DNA from: JALZAI01 sp038212215
Lineage (GTDB): Bacteria; Actinomycetota; Actinomycetes; Mycobacteriales; Jatrophihabitantaceae
Direction of reading: 5' to 3'
Assembly: GCA_038212215.1 (NCBI GenBank)
Contig: JBBQUT010000009.1
Location: forward strand, 1-64,000
DNA length: 64,000 nucleotides
A program made the translations under genes and the position numbers. Of this stretch, positions 7,109-15,133 are shown piece after piece. How positions within the stretch are numbered: position 1 is the first letter of the stretch; every line of letters begins with the position of its first letter. Below the pieces are notes generated by a model that worked only from the letters and a program-made list of their open reading frames with translations, did no database searches and was not told the origin of the DNA.

Positions 7109-8998
7109 CTAACTTGCCGCACCGGCGGCCTGCCGCTCGAACTGGGTGCGGTACAGCTCCGCATACAGACCGCCCGCAGCGAGCAACTCGGAGTGCGTGC
7201 CCGATTGCACCACTCGGCCCTCGTCCAGCACGAGCACCAGATCGGCGTTGAGCACGGTCGAGAGCCGGTGCGCGATAACCAGCGATGTACGGCCGACCAG
7301 TGCACGAGCCAGCGCCTGCTGTACCGCGGCCTCGCTTTCACTGTCGAGATGAGCGGTCGCCTCGTCCAGGATCACGATGCCGGGTTCCTTGAGCAGCAGC
7401 CGTGCTATCGCCAGCCTGGCCTTCTCACCACCGGAGAGCCGGTAGCCCCGATCGCCCACGACGGTGTCGAGCCCTTCGGGCAGGGAAGCGACAAGCTCGC
7501 CGATCTGGGCGGCAGCGACAGCGGCGAGCAGTTGCTCGTCCGTCGCGTCCGGGCGCGCGTAGTGCAGGTTCTCGCGGATGGTGTCGTGGAACATGTGCGC
7601 GTCCTGGCTAACCACACCGATGCGCGCGCGCAGCGAGTCCTGCGTGACAGCGCGCACGTCGATCTCGCCGACCCGCACCGCCCCCGACCGCACGTCGTAG
7701 ATGCGCGGGACGAGCTGGCTGATCGTCGTCTTACCGGCACCCGACGGCCCGACGAGGGCAATCATCTGTCCGGGCTCGGCGCGAAAACTGACGCCGTGCA
7801 GCACCTCTTGCGACGAGGTTTGATCGAGCTTGGCGACTGATTCCAGCGATGCGAGCGAGACCTCACTTGCAGTCGGATACGAGAAGCGCACGTCGTCGAA
7901 TTCGATACTGCGGGCGTCCTCGGGCAGTTCGACTGCGTCCGGACGGTCGGCGATCATCGGCGCGAGGTCGAGAACCTCGAAGACGCGATCGAAGCTCACC
8001 AGCGCGCTCATGATGTCCACGCGCGCGTTCGAGAGCGCCGTCAGCGGCCCGTAGAGCCGCGTCAGCAGCAGCGCAAGGGTCACTACGGTGCCCGCGGACA
8101 ACTGCCCAGTGATCGCGTAGTAGCCGCCGAGGCCGTACACCAGCGCCTGCGCCAGCGAGGCGACGAGGGTCAGCGCGACGAAGAAGGCTCGGCCGTACAT
8201 CGCGGACGTGACCCCGATGTCGCGTACTCGGGCCGCCCGGCCGCGGAAAGAGTCGTCCTCGTCGCCGAGGCGTCCGAACAGCTTGACGAGTAGCGCGCCG
8301 GCGACGTTGAACCGCTCAGTCATGGTCGCGTTCATCGATGCGTTGAGGTTGTAAGACTCGCGGGTGATCGCCTGCAGGCGGGTACCGATACGCCGTGCCG
8401 GAAGGACGAAGACCGGGAGCATGACCAGCGAGAGCAGGGTGATCTGCCAGGAGAGCGTGAACATCACCGCCGCAGTCAGCACCAGGCTGACCAGATTGGA
8501 CACAAGGCCGGACAGCGTCGATGTGAAGGCCTGTTGGGCGCCCAGTACATCGTTGTTGAGCCGGCTGACCAATGCTCCGGTCTGGGTGCGGGTGAAGAAC
8601 GCGAGCGGCATCCGCTGCACATGGTCGAACACAGCGGTACGCATGTCGAAGATCAGGCCCTCGCCGATACGAGCGGAGTACCAGCGCTGCGCGAAGGACA
8701 GCACGGCATCCGCGACCGCGAGGATCGCGATCACGACAGCGATCCAGACCACGACATGCACCGCTTGCCGAGCGGTGATGGCGTTCACCACGCGGCCCGC
8801 GAGCACCGGTGTGGCCACGCTGATGAGCGCCTCGGCCACGATCAGGACGAGAAAGGTGCTGATCGCCGAGCGGTACGGGGTGGCGAATCGAATCACCCGC
8901 CGCCAGGTGCCCTTCGGAATGGTCGTGCCGCCGTCCGGATCGTCACGGCGCGGCATGGCACGCCATGCGTAGGAGTGCATGGACGACATCGACATCAA
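7109..8998 (-). CDS. ABC exporter, fused transmembrane and ATPase domains
   Basis: This is a half-transporter of the MsbA/LmrA class, 629 aa. The N-terminal region (about 40-330) has six hydrophobic segments, including ISTFLVLIVAEALISVATPV. The C-terminal ATPase has Walker A GPSGAGKTT near 418, signature LSGGEKARLAIARLL near 519, Walker B IVILDEATAHLD near 538 and an H-loop IAHRLST. It should dimerise in the membrane and export a substrate I cannot name. The gene converges on the ROK gene with a 34-nt gap. An insertion before Walker A (ASLESVAKLDQTSSQEVLHG) seems slightly longer than usual. Confidence 0.9.
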   Translation of the reverse strand: MMSMSSMHSYAWRAMPRRDDPDGGTTIPKGTWRRVIRFATPYRSAISTFLVLIVAEALISVATPVLAGRVVNAITARQAVHVVVWIAVVIAILAVADAVLSFAQRWYSARIGEGLIFDMRTAVFDHVQRMPLAFFTRTQTGALVSRLNNDVLGAQQAFTSTLSGLVSNLVSLVLTAAVMFTLSWQITLLSLVMLPVFVLPARRIGTRLQAITRESYNLNASMNATMTERFNVAGALLVKLFGRLGDEDDSFRGRAARVRDIGVTSAMYGRAFFVALTLVASLAQALVYGLGGYYAITGQLSAGTVVTLALLLTRLYGPLTALSNARVDIMSALVSFDRVFEVLDLAPMIADRPDAVELPEDARSIEFDDVRFSYPTASEVSLASLESVAKLDQTSSQEVLHGVSFRAEPGQMIALVGPSGAGKTTISQLVPRIYDVRSGAVRVGEIDVRAVTQDSLRARIGVVSQDAHMFHDTIRENLHYARPDATDEQLLAAVAAAQIGELVASLPEGLDTVVGDRGYRLSGGEKARLAIARLLLKEPGIVILDEATAHLDSESEAAVQQALARALVGRTSLVIAHRLSTVLNADLVLVLDEGRVVQSGTHSELLAAGGLYAELYRTQFERQAAGAAS

Positions 8999-9150
8999 TT
9001 ACCTCCGCGGACGGCAACACCTAGAGCTACGTTATGTGTTCCCTCCGACAACTCCCGACACCCGCGAAACGCAGCGGGTAGCAACGATTCGGGTGACAAC
9101 GGGTGCAGTTCGCAGGGCGCCAGCACCGAGCGGGCGCCACGAACGAGGGT

Positions 9151-9948
9151 TTAGTCCTCCGCGGCAAGTCCGACGAGACCGCGCAACTGACGGTACTGTG
9201 CCTCGCGCTCGGCGGCCTGCTGCTCGTGCTGGGTGTGCCGCGGCGCGGCGAGCAGCAACGCCTTCGTTTCGGCCTGGGCGTCGCGGTCCACGGCGAGCAG
9301 CGCGGCGACCGTGCGCTCGACCGCGGCGTCCAACCCAGCACGCGCTACGACTGCCGAGGCAAGCCCAATTCGCAGCGCCTCGTCCGCGCCGACCCGGCGC
9401 GCCGTCAGGCAGATCTCGCACGCGCGCGAGTACCCGACAAGGTCCACCAACCTTTTCGTACCGCCCAGATCGGGGACGAGGCCCAGCGCTGGCTCGGCCA
9501 TCGCGAATTGGGCGTCGTCGGCGAGGATGCGGATGTCCGCGCCCAGAGCGAGTTGGAAGCCGGCCCCGATTGCATGGCCCTGCACCGCGGCGACACTGAC
9601 CAGGCCCGGTCGTGACGTCCAGTCGAAGGCGGCCTGCCATGCCCCGATCTGCGCGCTAGCTTCGGCCCGGGGCTTAGCGGCGATCGCGCGCAACCCGGCT
9701 TCGTCGTTGAACATCGCACGGTCCAGACCAGCCGAGAACGAGCGTCCCGCGCCGCGCAGCACGACGACGCGGACCGTGCCCGCAAGCTCGGCAGCGATCT
9801 GGGACAACGCCCGCCAGGTGTGCGGCGTCTGTGCGTTGAGGTGCTCGGGTCGATCCAGGGTGATGGTCGCGACCGCGCCGGCAACCGCCGCGGTGAGCCC
9901 AGCCTCCGGGGGAAGCTCGATAATGGTCGCCGGTTCGGTCGCGCTCAG
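9151..9948 (-). CDS. Enoyl-CoA hydratase/isomerase (crotonase) family protein, probable CTG start
   Basis: This is a 265-aa crotonase-fold acyl-CoA enzyme. The oxyanion-hole segments are AGRSFSAGLD and VQGHAIGAGFQLALGADIRI. One catalytic Glu is kept (MAEPALGLVPDLGGTKRL), but the position of the other hydratase Glu (GCEL in the mammalian enzyme) is Gln (GFQL), so isomerase or other chemistry is possible. The first canonical start codon (TTG, 9807) would delete the family strand TITLDRPEHLN. The frame continues upstream to CTG at 9948, giving (M)SATEPATIIELPP, with GAAGGGA eight bases before it. No in-frame ATG, GTG or TTG was found further upstream through the adjoining HTH gene. Confidence 0.8.
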   Translation of the reverse strand: MSATEPATIIELPPEAGLTAAVAGAVATITLDRPEHLNAQTPHTWRALSQIAAELAGTVRVVVLRGAGRSFSAGLDRAMFNDEAGLRAIAAKPRAEASAQIGAWQAAFDWTSRPGLVSVAAVQGHAIGAGFQLALGADIRILADDAQFAMAEPALGLVPDLGGTKRLVDLVGYSRACEICLTARRVGADEALRIGLASAVVARAGLDAAVERTVAALLAVDRDAQAETKALLLAAPRHTQHEQQAAEREAQYRQLRGLVGLAAED

Positions 9949-9950
9949 AA

Positions 9951-10169
9951 CTACTTTCCCTTCGCCTTCACGCGGGTCGCCCCGCCGCGGCCGCGCAGCG
10001 TGGCACCCGATTCGGACAGGACGCGGTGCACGAAGCCATAGGACCGGCCGTGTGTCGCGGCAAGGTCCCGGATGCTCCTGCCCTTGTCGTACTGCTTCTT
10101 CAGATCGATCGCTAGCTTGCTGCGTTCCGTTCCGGTGATCCTTGCGCCGCGCTTCAGGGTAGTCACCAC
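9951..10169 (-). CDS. Small helix-turn-helix DNA-binding protein
   Basis: This 72-residue basic protein has a single helix-turn-helix: KKQYDKGRSIRDLAATHGRS followed by YGFVHRVLSESG, and ends in an Arg/Gly/Lys-rich tail (RGRGGATRVKAKGK). Such short proteins are conserved in actinobacteria; their targets are not known to me. The GTG at 10169 is chosen because AAGGGA lies six bases upstream and the family starts near VVTTLKRG; the frame is open further up, to 10361, but with no coding character. Its TAG stop ends just before the apparent CTG start of the crotonase gene, so the two are likely cotranscribed. Repeats at 10284-10369 lie in its upstream region. Confidence 0.75.
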   Translation of the reverse strand: MVTTLKRGARITGTERSKLAIDLKKQYDKGRSIRDLAATHGRSYGFVHRVLSESGATLRGRGGATRVKAKGK

Positions 10170-10283
10170 AGCAGGTCCCTTCACATCTGTCGGGCGCGGC
10201 GTCCCGACACGTTGAGGGCGGCGCGCCAGGTTGTCCGGCAGGCGATTGATAGCAGGCGCTCTCGACCCTCGCAAGATCAACTG

Positions 10284-10369
10284 GGGCAATGCGTGCCGTC
10301 GCGTTCGTGGGTTATGGGGATATGCGCCAATGATCAGCAAGCGCCCTGCCGACACGGGCAATGCGTGCC
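10284..10369. repeat. 14-base direct repeat pair in the 214-nt gap upstream of the small HTH gene
   Basis: GGGCAATGCGTGCC occurs exactly at 10284-10297 and 10356-10369. Each copy contains a small dyad, GGCA-N5-TGCC, and a degenerate third copy GGCAAGTGCC lies at about 10386-10395 at the end of the ABC-F gene. Such spaced dyads could be operator sites for the divergently oriented leader of the HTH gene; no binding protein is established. Confidence 0.4.
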
Positions 10370-10383
10370 AGCTCCTGGATTAT

Positions 10384-12003
10384 TCAGGCAAGTGCCACAA
10401 GGTCCGACAGATCAGGACTCCAACTGTCCTCCACCCCGTCCGGTAAAAGAATTACCTTTTCGGGCGAGAGCGCCTCCACGGCCCCCTCGTCGTGCGTCAC
10501 GAGGACGATCGCACCAGCGTAAGTACGCAGTGCGTCGAGGACCTGGCCGCGACTGACCGGGTCGAGGTTGTTGGTCGGCTCGTCGAGCAGCAGCACATTC
10601 GCCGCGCCCGTGACCAGCATGGCGAGCGCCAGCCGGGTCTTCTCGCCGCCCGACAGTACGCCCGCGGGCTTTTCGGCGTCGTCGCCGGTGAACAGGAACG
10701 CGCCGAGGATCTTGCGCAGTTCGGTGTCGTTGAGATCGGCCCGTCCGACCGCGAATGCGGACGTTCGCATGTTCTCGAGCACGGTGCGGTCGTGGTCGAG
10801 CGTCTCGTGTTCTTGGGCGTAGTAGCCCATCCGCAGCCCGTGGCCCGGCTGGACCTCGCCGGTGTCGGGCGCTTCGATCCCCGCGAGCAGGCGGAGCAGG
10901 GTGGTCTTCCCGGCACCATTGAGCCCGAGAACGACGACGCGTGCGCCTCGGTCGACAGCCAGGTCGACATCGGCAAAGACCTCGAGCGAACCGTAGGACT
11001 TGGACAAACCCTCTGCGGTCAGGGGCGTGCGCCCGCACGGTGCCGGCGCGGGGAAGCGCAGCCGGGCCACCTTGTCGTGTGTCCGAACGTCCTCCAAGCC
11101 GGCAGCAAGCGCATCGGCCCGGCGCAACATCTGGTGCGCGGCACGGGCTTTGGTTGCCTTGGCACGCATCTTGTCCGCCTGCGAGCGGAGCGAATCGATC
11201 TTGCGCTCCGCGTTGGCCCGCTCACGGTGGCGGCGCCGCTCGTCGGTCTCGCGCTGTTGCAGGTACGCCGTCCATCCGACGTTGTAAATGTCGACCGTTG
11301 CGCGGTTGGCGTCGAGGTACCAGACCTTGTTGACGACGGAGCGCAGCAGTTCGACATCGTGGCTGACTACGATCAGCCCGCCGTTGTGCTGACGCAGGAA
11401 GTCACGCAACCAGGTGATGGAGTCCGCATCCAAGTGGTTCGTCGGCTCGTCCAGCAGCATTGTGGTGGGCTCGCCCGCGGTATCGGCGAACAGGATCCGC
11501 GCCAACTCGACCCGGCGCCGTTGTCCGCCGGACAGCGTGCGCAGCGGCTGGAGGAGAACGCGGTCCGGTAGGCCAAGATTGGCGCAGATGCGCGCCGCCT
11601 CGGACTCGGCCGCGTAGCCGCCTAACGCGGTGAAGCGTTCCTCCAGATTGCCGTAGCGGCGGATCAGCGCATCGTCGTCTGGTGTCTCGGCGAGGCGCAC
11701 CTGCGCCTTGGCGATGTCGGTGACCAGTGTGTCGAGACCGCGCGCGGACAGCACCCGGTCGCGAGCCAGGACATCGAGGTCGCCGGTGCGCGAGTCCTGC
11801 GGCAGGTAACCGACCGGACCGGTGCGCGTGATGTGCCCTGCGTGTGACTGACTTTCGCCGGCAAGCACCCGCATGCTGCTCGTCTTCCCCGCACCGTTGC
11901 GCCCCACCAGACCGATCCGGTCGCCGTTCTGAACGCGCAGCGTCAGCGGCTCGAGCAGGATGCGCGCGCCGGCGCGCAGCTCGAGGTCCGTGGCGGTGAT
12001 CAT
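10384..12003 (-). CDS. ABC-F family ATPase
   Basis: This cytoplasmic protein of 539 aa has two ABC ATPase domains and no membrane segments, the ABC-F layout. Domain 1 has Walker A GRNGAGKTS, signature LSGGQRRRVELARIL and Walker B TMLLDEPTNHLD; domain 2 has GLNGAGKTT, LSGGEKTRLALAML and VLLLDEPTNNLD. A charged linker (about residues 235-290, RRRHRERANAERKIDSLRSQ) joins them, as in translation factors that enter the ribosomal E site. Members act in translation or ribosome protection against antibiotics; which applies here cannot be told. Start ATG 12003 has GGGAGA upstream. It diverges from the peptidase gene with a 93-nt gap. Confidence 0.92.
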   Translation of the reverse strand: MITATDLELRAGARILLEPLTLRVQNGDRIGLVGRNGAGKTSSMRVLAGESQSHAGHITRTGPVGYLPQDSRTGDLDVLARDRVLSARGLDTLVTDIAKAQVRLAETPDDDALIRRYGNLEERFTALGGYAAESEAARICANLGLPDRVLLQPLRTLSGGQRRRVELARILFADTAGEPTTMLLDEPTNHLDADSITWLRDFLRQHNGGLIVVSHDVELLRSVVNKVWYLDANRATVDIYNVGWTAYLQQRETDERRRHRERANAERKIDSLRSQADKMRAKATKARAAHQMLRRADALAAGLEDVRTHDKVARLRFPAPAPCGRTPLTAEGLSKSYGSLEVFADVDLAVDRGARVVVLGLNGAGKTTLLRLLAGIEAPDTGEVQPGHGLRMGYYAQEHETLDHDRTVLENMRTSAFAVGRADLNDTELRKILGAFLFTGDDAEKPAGVLSGGEKTRLALAMLVTGAANVLLLDEPTNNLDPVSRGQVLDALRTYAGAIVLVTHDEGAVEALSPEKVILLPDGVEDSWSPDLSDLVALA

Positions 12004-12096
12004 GATTTCTCCCTGACAGATTGGCCTGACGATGGGCAGCCGGGCGGCGGTCCTACCGCTACGCAGTCACGGGAGACACCAACCTATGGTAACCGG

Positions 12097-13032
12097 GTGG
12101 ACTACAACGACAGCGCACAGTTGGACACCTCCGAGATCCAGGACACGCGCGGATCCGGCGGGATGGGTGGGTTCGGTGGCCGCGGCGTTGCCTTTGGCGG
12201 CGGTGGTCTCGGCATCGTCGGAGTGCTCATCTACGTTCTGATCTCGGTGGTCGGCGGCGGGGGCTCCGGCGCGAGCACCGACGTCCTGGGTCAGCTCGGC
12301 CAAGGCGGCGGCGCCGCGCAGGCGGACAACACCCAGGTGTCGCAGGAGTGCAAGACGGGCGCCGACGCCAACCGCAAGCTCGACTGCGCCGTCGTCGCCG
12401 ACATCGATTCGATCCAGTCGTACTGGAGCAGGGAACTGCCCGCTCTCGGCCAGACGTACACGAAGGTGCCCACCGTTTGGTTCACCGGCCAGGTGTCGAC
12501 GGGATGCGGTGCAGCGAGCAGTGGCTCGGGTCCGTTCTACTGCCCGGCTGACAAGCAGGTTTACCTCGATCTGAGCTTCTACGACGACCTGCGCACCCAG
12601 TTCGGCGCACAGGGCGGCCTGTTCGTGGACGCGTACGTGCTGGCCCACGAGTACGGCCACCACGTGCAGGATTTGCTCGGCATCGAGCGTAGGGTGCGCG
12701 CCGGCGCAACGGGTGCGTCGTCGGCCTCAGTCCGTCTCGAGCTGCAAGCGGACTGTTTCGCTGGGGTGTGGGCCAATCATGCGACGCGCACACCCGGCCC
12801 GGACGGACGGATTCTGGTCACGAACATCACGGCGGACGACATCTCACGCGCCCTCGACACAGCCGCGCGAATCGGCGACGACTATATCCAGAAGAATCTC
12901 GGTGGTGGCCAGGTCGACCGGTCGAAGTTCACGCACGGATCGTCCGCCCAGCGTCGCAAGTGGTTTACCGAGGGCTATCAGAACGGCGACCCGAAGCGCT
13001 GCGACACGTTCAGCGCTCAGAATCTCGGCTAG
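12097..13032 (+). CDS. Neutral zinc metallopeptidase (YpfJ/KPN_02809 family), membrane anchored
   Basis: This is a 311-residue protein with a short Gly-rich cytoplasmic N-terminus, one membrane segment at about 28-50 (GLGIVGVLIYVLISVVGGGG) and an exported peptidase domain. The zinc motif HEYGH gives His184, Glu185 and His188, and RLELQADCFAGVWANH downstream is the conserved segment expected to give the third ligand. Family members are putative zinc peptidases of unknown substrate. The GTG start has no clear ribosome binding site, and TATGGT (12085-12090) sits seven bases before it, so a leaderless transcript is possible. The gene ends 20 nt before the convergent acyl-CoA dehydrogenase. Confidence 0.85.
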   Translation: MDYNDSAQLDTSEIQDTRGSGGMGGFGGRGVAFGGGGLGIVGVLIYVLISVVGGGGSGASTDVLGQLGQGGGAAQADNTQVSQECKTGADANRKLDCAVVADIDSIQSYWSRELPALGQTYTKVPTVWFTGQVSTGCGAASSGSGPFYCPADKQVYLDLSFYDDLRTQFGAQGGLFVDAYVLAHEYGHHVQDLLGIERRVRAGATGASSASVRLELQADCFAGVWANHATRTPGPDGRILVTNITADDISRALDTAARIGDDYIQKNLGGGQVDRSKFTHGSSAQRRKWFTEGYQNGDPKRCDTFSAQNLG

Positions 13033-13052
13033 CGCGCCGCGACTGCTAGCGA

Positions 13053-14261
13053 TCAGGTAAAAGCGCTGAGCCCGGTGATCGCGCGTCCGACGATCAATGA
13101 GTTGATCTCACGAGTTCCTTCGAAGGAATACAGTGCCTCTGCGTCATTGAAATAGCGGGCAACGCCGTAATCGAGCAGAATCCCATTGCCACCGAGAACC
13201 TCGCGTGCCCAGGACACCGTTTCGCGTAACCGGCTCGTGCCGTAAGACTTGGCGAGCGCGCCCTGCTCGTCGCGGAAGACGCCCTCGTCCTGCAACTGCG
13301 CGACCCGCACTGCCATGCCGAGCGAGGCGCTGATGTTAGCCAGCATTCGGGCGAGAAGATCCTGCACCAGCTGGAAACCGCCGATCGGACGGCCGAACTG
13401 CATGCGGTCCTTCGCGTACTGCACTGCGACTTCGTACACGGCGATCATTGCCCCGACCGAACTCCATGCCACGCCGCCTCGGGTGTGGCGTAGCACCGAA
13501 TTGGTGTCCTTGAACGACTTCGCGCCGGCAAGGCGGTTGGCCTCCGGGACGCGTACTCCGTCCAGGACGAGATCGGCATTCTGCACCGCGCGCAGCGCCA
13601 GTTTGCCACCCATTTTCGTGGCGCCGAACCCGGGCATATCCCTTTCCACTACGAAACCCTTAACGCTGTCGTCAGCGACGTCGCGAGCCCAGATGATGAC
13701 GAGGTCGGCGAACGTGCCGTTGCCGATCCAGCGCTTCGAGCCGTACAGAACCCATTCCTCGCCTTCGCGGCGCGCGGTCGTCACCAGTCCCCCGGCGACG
13801 TCGGACCCACCGTGCGGTTCGGTGAGGCCGAAAGCGCCGATCTTTTCCATTCGGCGCATCGAGGGCAACCAGCGCTCACGCTGCTCGCTCGACCCGCAGT
13901 AGTAGATGCTGCCCATCGCGAGCCCGCTGTGGACGCCGTAGAACGAGGCGAACGAGGCGTCGATGCGCGCGATCTCCAGGCTGACGAATCCGGCGAGCAG
14001 GCGTCCCTCAGTGGGTGTGCCAGGCAGGTCGTAGGGCAGCCCGACGACGTTCAGCGTGCTGAAACCCCGCACCAGGTGATGCGGAAACTCTGCCTTGGCC
14101 CAACACACGTCGGCCACCGGAGCAAGTTCGCTGCGCAACCACGTACGCAACGACTCCAGTAGCGCCTGCTCGTCGTCGTTGAGCAGACTGCGGTAGTCGA
14201 ACAGGTCGGCGTCGATGTCGGCGCGAGCGCCGGGGACGGGACCGAATCCAGAATCGCTCAT
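13053..14261 (-). CDS. gcdH: Acyl-CoA dehydrogenase, glutaryl-CoA dehydrogenase-like
   Basis: This is a FAD-dependent acyl-CoA dehydrogenase of 402 aa. The C-terminal catalytic region SFEGTREINSLIVGRAITG closely follows the glutaryl-CoA dehydrogenase pattern (YEGTHDIH...GRAITGI), with the catalytic Glu in FEGT. FAD-binding segments FGLTEPHGGSD and the middle-domain GSKRWIGNG are present. Glutaryl-CoA dehydrogenase oxidises and decarboxylates glutaryl-CoA to crotonyl-CoA in lysine and tryptophan breakdown. No other lysine-degradation gene is adjacent, so the exact substrate is inferred from motif similarity. It lies 48 nt downstream of the suf operon end on the same strand. Confidence 0.85.
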   Translation of the reverse strand: MSDSGFGPVPGARADIDADLFDYRSLLNDDEQALLESLRTWLRSELAPVADVCWAKAEFPHHLVRGFSTLNVVGLPYDLPGTPTEGRLLAGFVSLEIARIDASFASFYGVHSGLAMGSIYYCGSSEQRERWLPSMRRMEKIGAFGLTEPHGGSDVAGGLVTTARREGEEWVLYGSKRWIGNGTFADLVIIWARDVADDSVKGFVVERDMPGFGATKMGGKLALRAVQNADLVLDGVRVPEANRLAGAKSFKDTNSVLRHTRGGVAWSSVGAMIAVYEVAVQYAKDRMQFGRPIGGFQLVQDLLARMLANISASLGMAVRVAQLQDEGVFRDEQGALAKSYGTSRLRETVSWAREVLGGNGILLDYGVARYFNDAEALYSFEGTREINSLIVGRAITGLSAFT

Positions 14262-14309
14262 CCTTGCGATCCTGCCGGAATGCGGGGTGCCCAGCCAAAC
14301 GGCGCGAGC

Positions 14310-14663
14310 TCAGACGTTGAAGCCCAGGGCCCGCAGTTGCTCGCGTCCGTCCTCGGTGATCTTGTCAGGACCCCACGGCGGCATCCACACCCAGTTGATC
14401 TTGACGTCGGTCGCCAGCGGCTTCGGCCCGCCGCTCAACGCGCTGTAGGTCTGATCTTCGATCACATCGGTGAGCGGACAGGCCGCAGACGTCAGCGTCA
14501 TGTCCAGGGTGATGACCGTGCCGCCGTCAGCGGCGTCGACGCGGACGTCGTAGAGCAGGCCGAGGTCGACGACATTGATGCCGAGTTCCGGGTCGACGAC
14601 GTCACGCATCGCCTCGTCGATGTCATCGCGCGACGGGAGCGTGTCCTGCGTTGGTGCGCTCAT
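14310..14663 (-). CDS. sufT: DUF59/MIP18 metal-sulfur cluster assembly factor (SufT-like)
   Basis: This 117-residue protein of the DUF59 (MIP18/PaaD-like) family helps mature Fe-S proteins. The conserved core is DVVDPELGINVVDLGLLYDV, then MTLTSAACPLTDVI with the conserved Cys. ATG 14663 overlaps the sufU stop by four bases (ATGA), and GGAGG lies upstream inside sufU; a longer frame to 14741 is just sufU sequence in another frame. It is the last gene of the suf operon, the usual place for this family in actinobacteria. Confidence 0.9.
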   Translation of the reverse strand: MSAPTQDTLPSRDDIDEAMRDVVDPELGINVVDLGLLYDVRVDAADGGTVITLDMTLTSAACPLTDVIEDQTYSALSGGPKPLATDVKINWVWMPPWGPDKITEDGREQLRALGFNV

Positions 14664-15133
14664 GGCTTGTCCTCCGTATCGGTACCCCAGCCGGCTTCGG
14701 CTACAGCGCTGGTCATCGCCATCCAGCCCAGCAGCGCACACTTGACGCGTGCCGGGTACTTCGAGACACCCTCGAACGCGACGGCGTCCTCGAGTTCGTC
14801 GGCCTCGCTCTCGCTGAGTTCGGCATTGCCCCGCGACTGCATCAGTTCGAGGAATTTGCGCTGCAGGCTGAGTGCCTCATCGACCGGTTTGCCCACCACC
14901 AGTTCACTCATGACCGACGTCGACGCCTGGCTGATCGAGCAACCCTCGCCGTCCCAACCAAGTTCGGACACCTTGCCGTCGGCCAGGCGTAGCCGCAGGG
15001 TCACCTCGTCACCGCACGTCGGGTTGACGTGGTGCACCTCGGCGTCGAACTCGGCAGGCAGGCCGCGGTGCTGCGGGTTCTTGTAGTGATCGAGGATGAT
15101 CTGCTGATACAGCGAATCCATCGAAATGGTCAT
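14660..15133 (-). CDS. sufU: SUF Fe-S assembly protein SufU
   Basis: This 157-aa protein is of the zinc-containing SufU type that accepts sulfur from the cysteine desulfurase SufS. The conserved cysteines are in NPTCGDEVTLRL, GEGCSISQAS and VKCALLGW, the three-Cys plus Asp arrangement of the family. Its ATG overlaps the sufS stop by four bases and its stop overlaps the next start in the same way, so translation is coupled through sufS-sufU-sufT. The length is normal. Confidence 0.95.
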   Translation of the reverse strand: MTISMDSLYQQIILDHYKNPQHRGLPAEFDAEVHHVNPTCGDEVTLRLRLADGKVSELGWDGEGCSISQASTSVMSELVVGKPVDEALSLQRKFLELMQSRGNAELSESEADELEDAVAFEGVSKYPARVKCALLGWMAMTSAVAEAGWGTDTEDKP

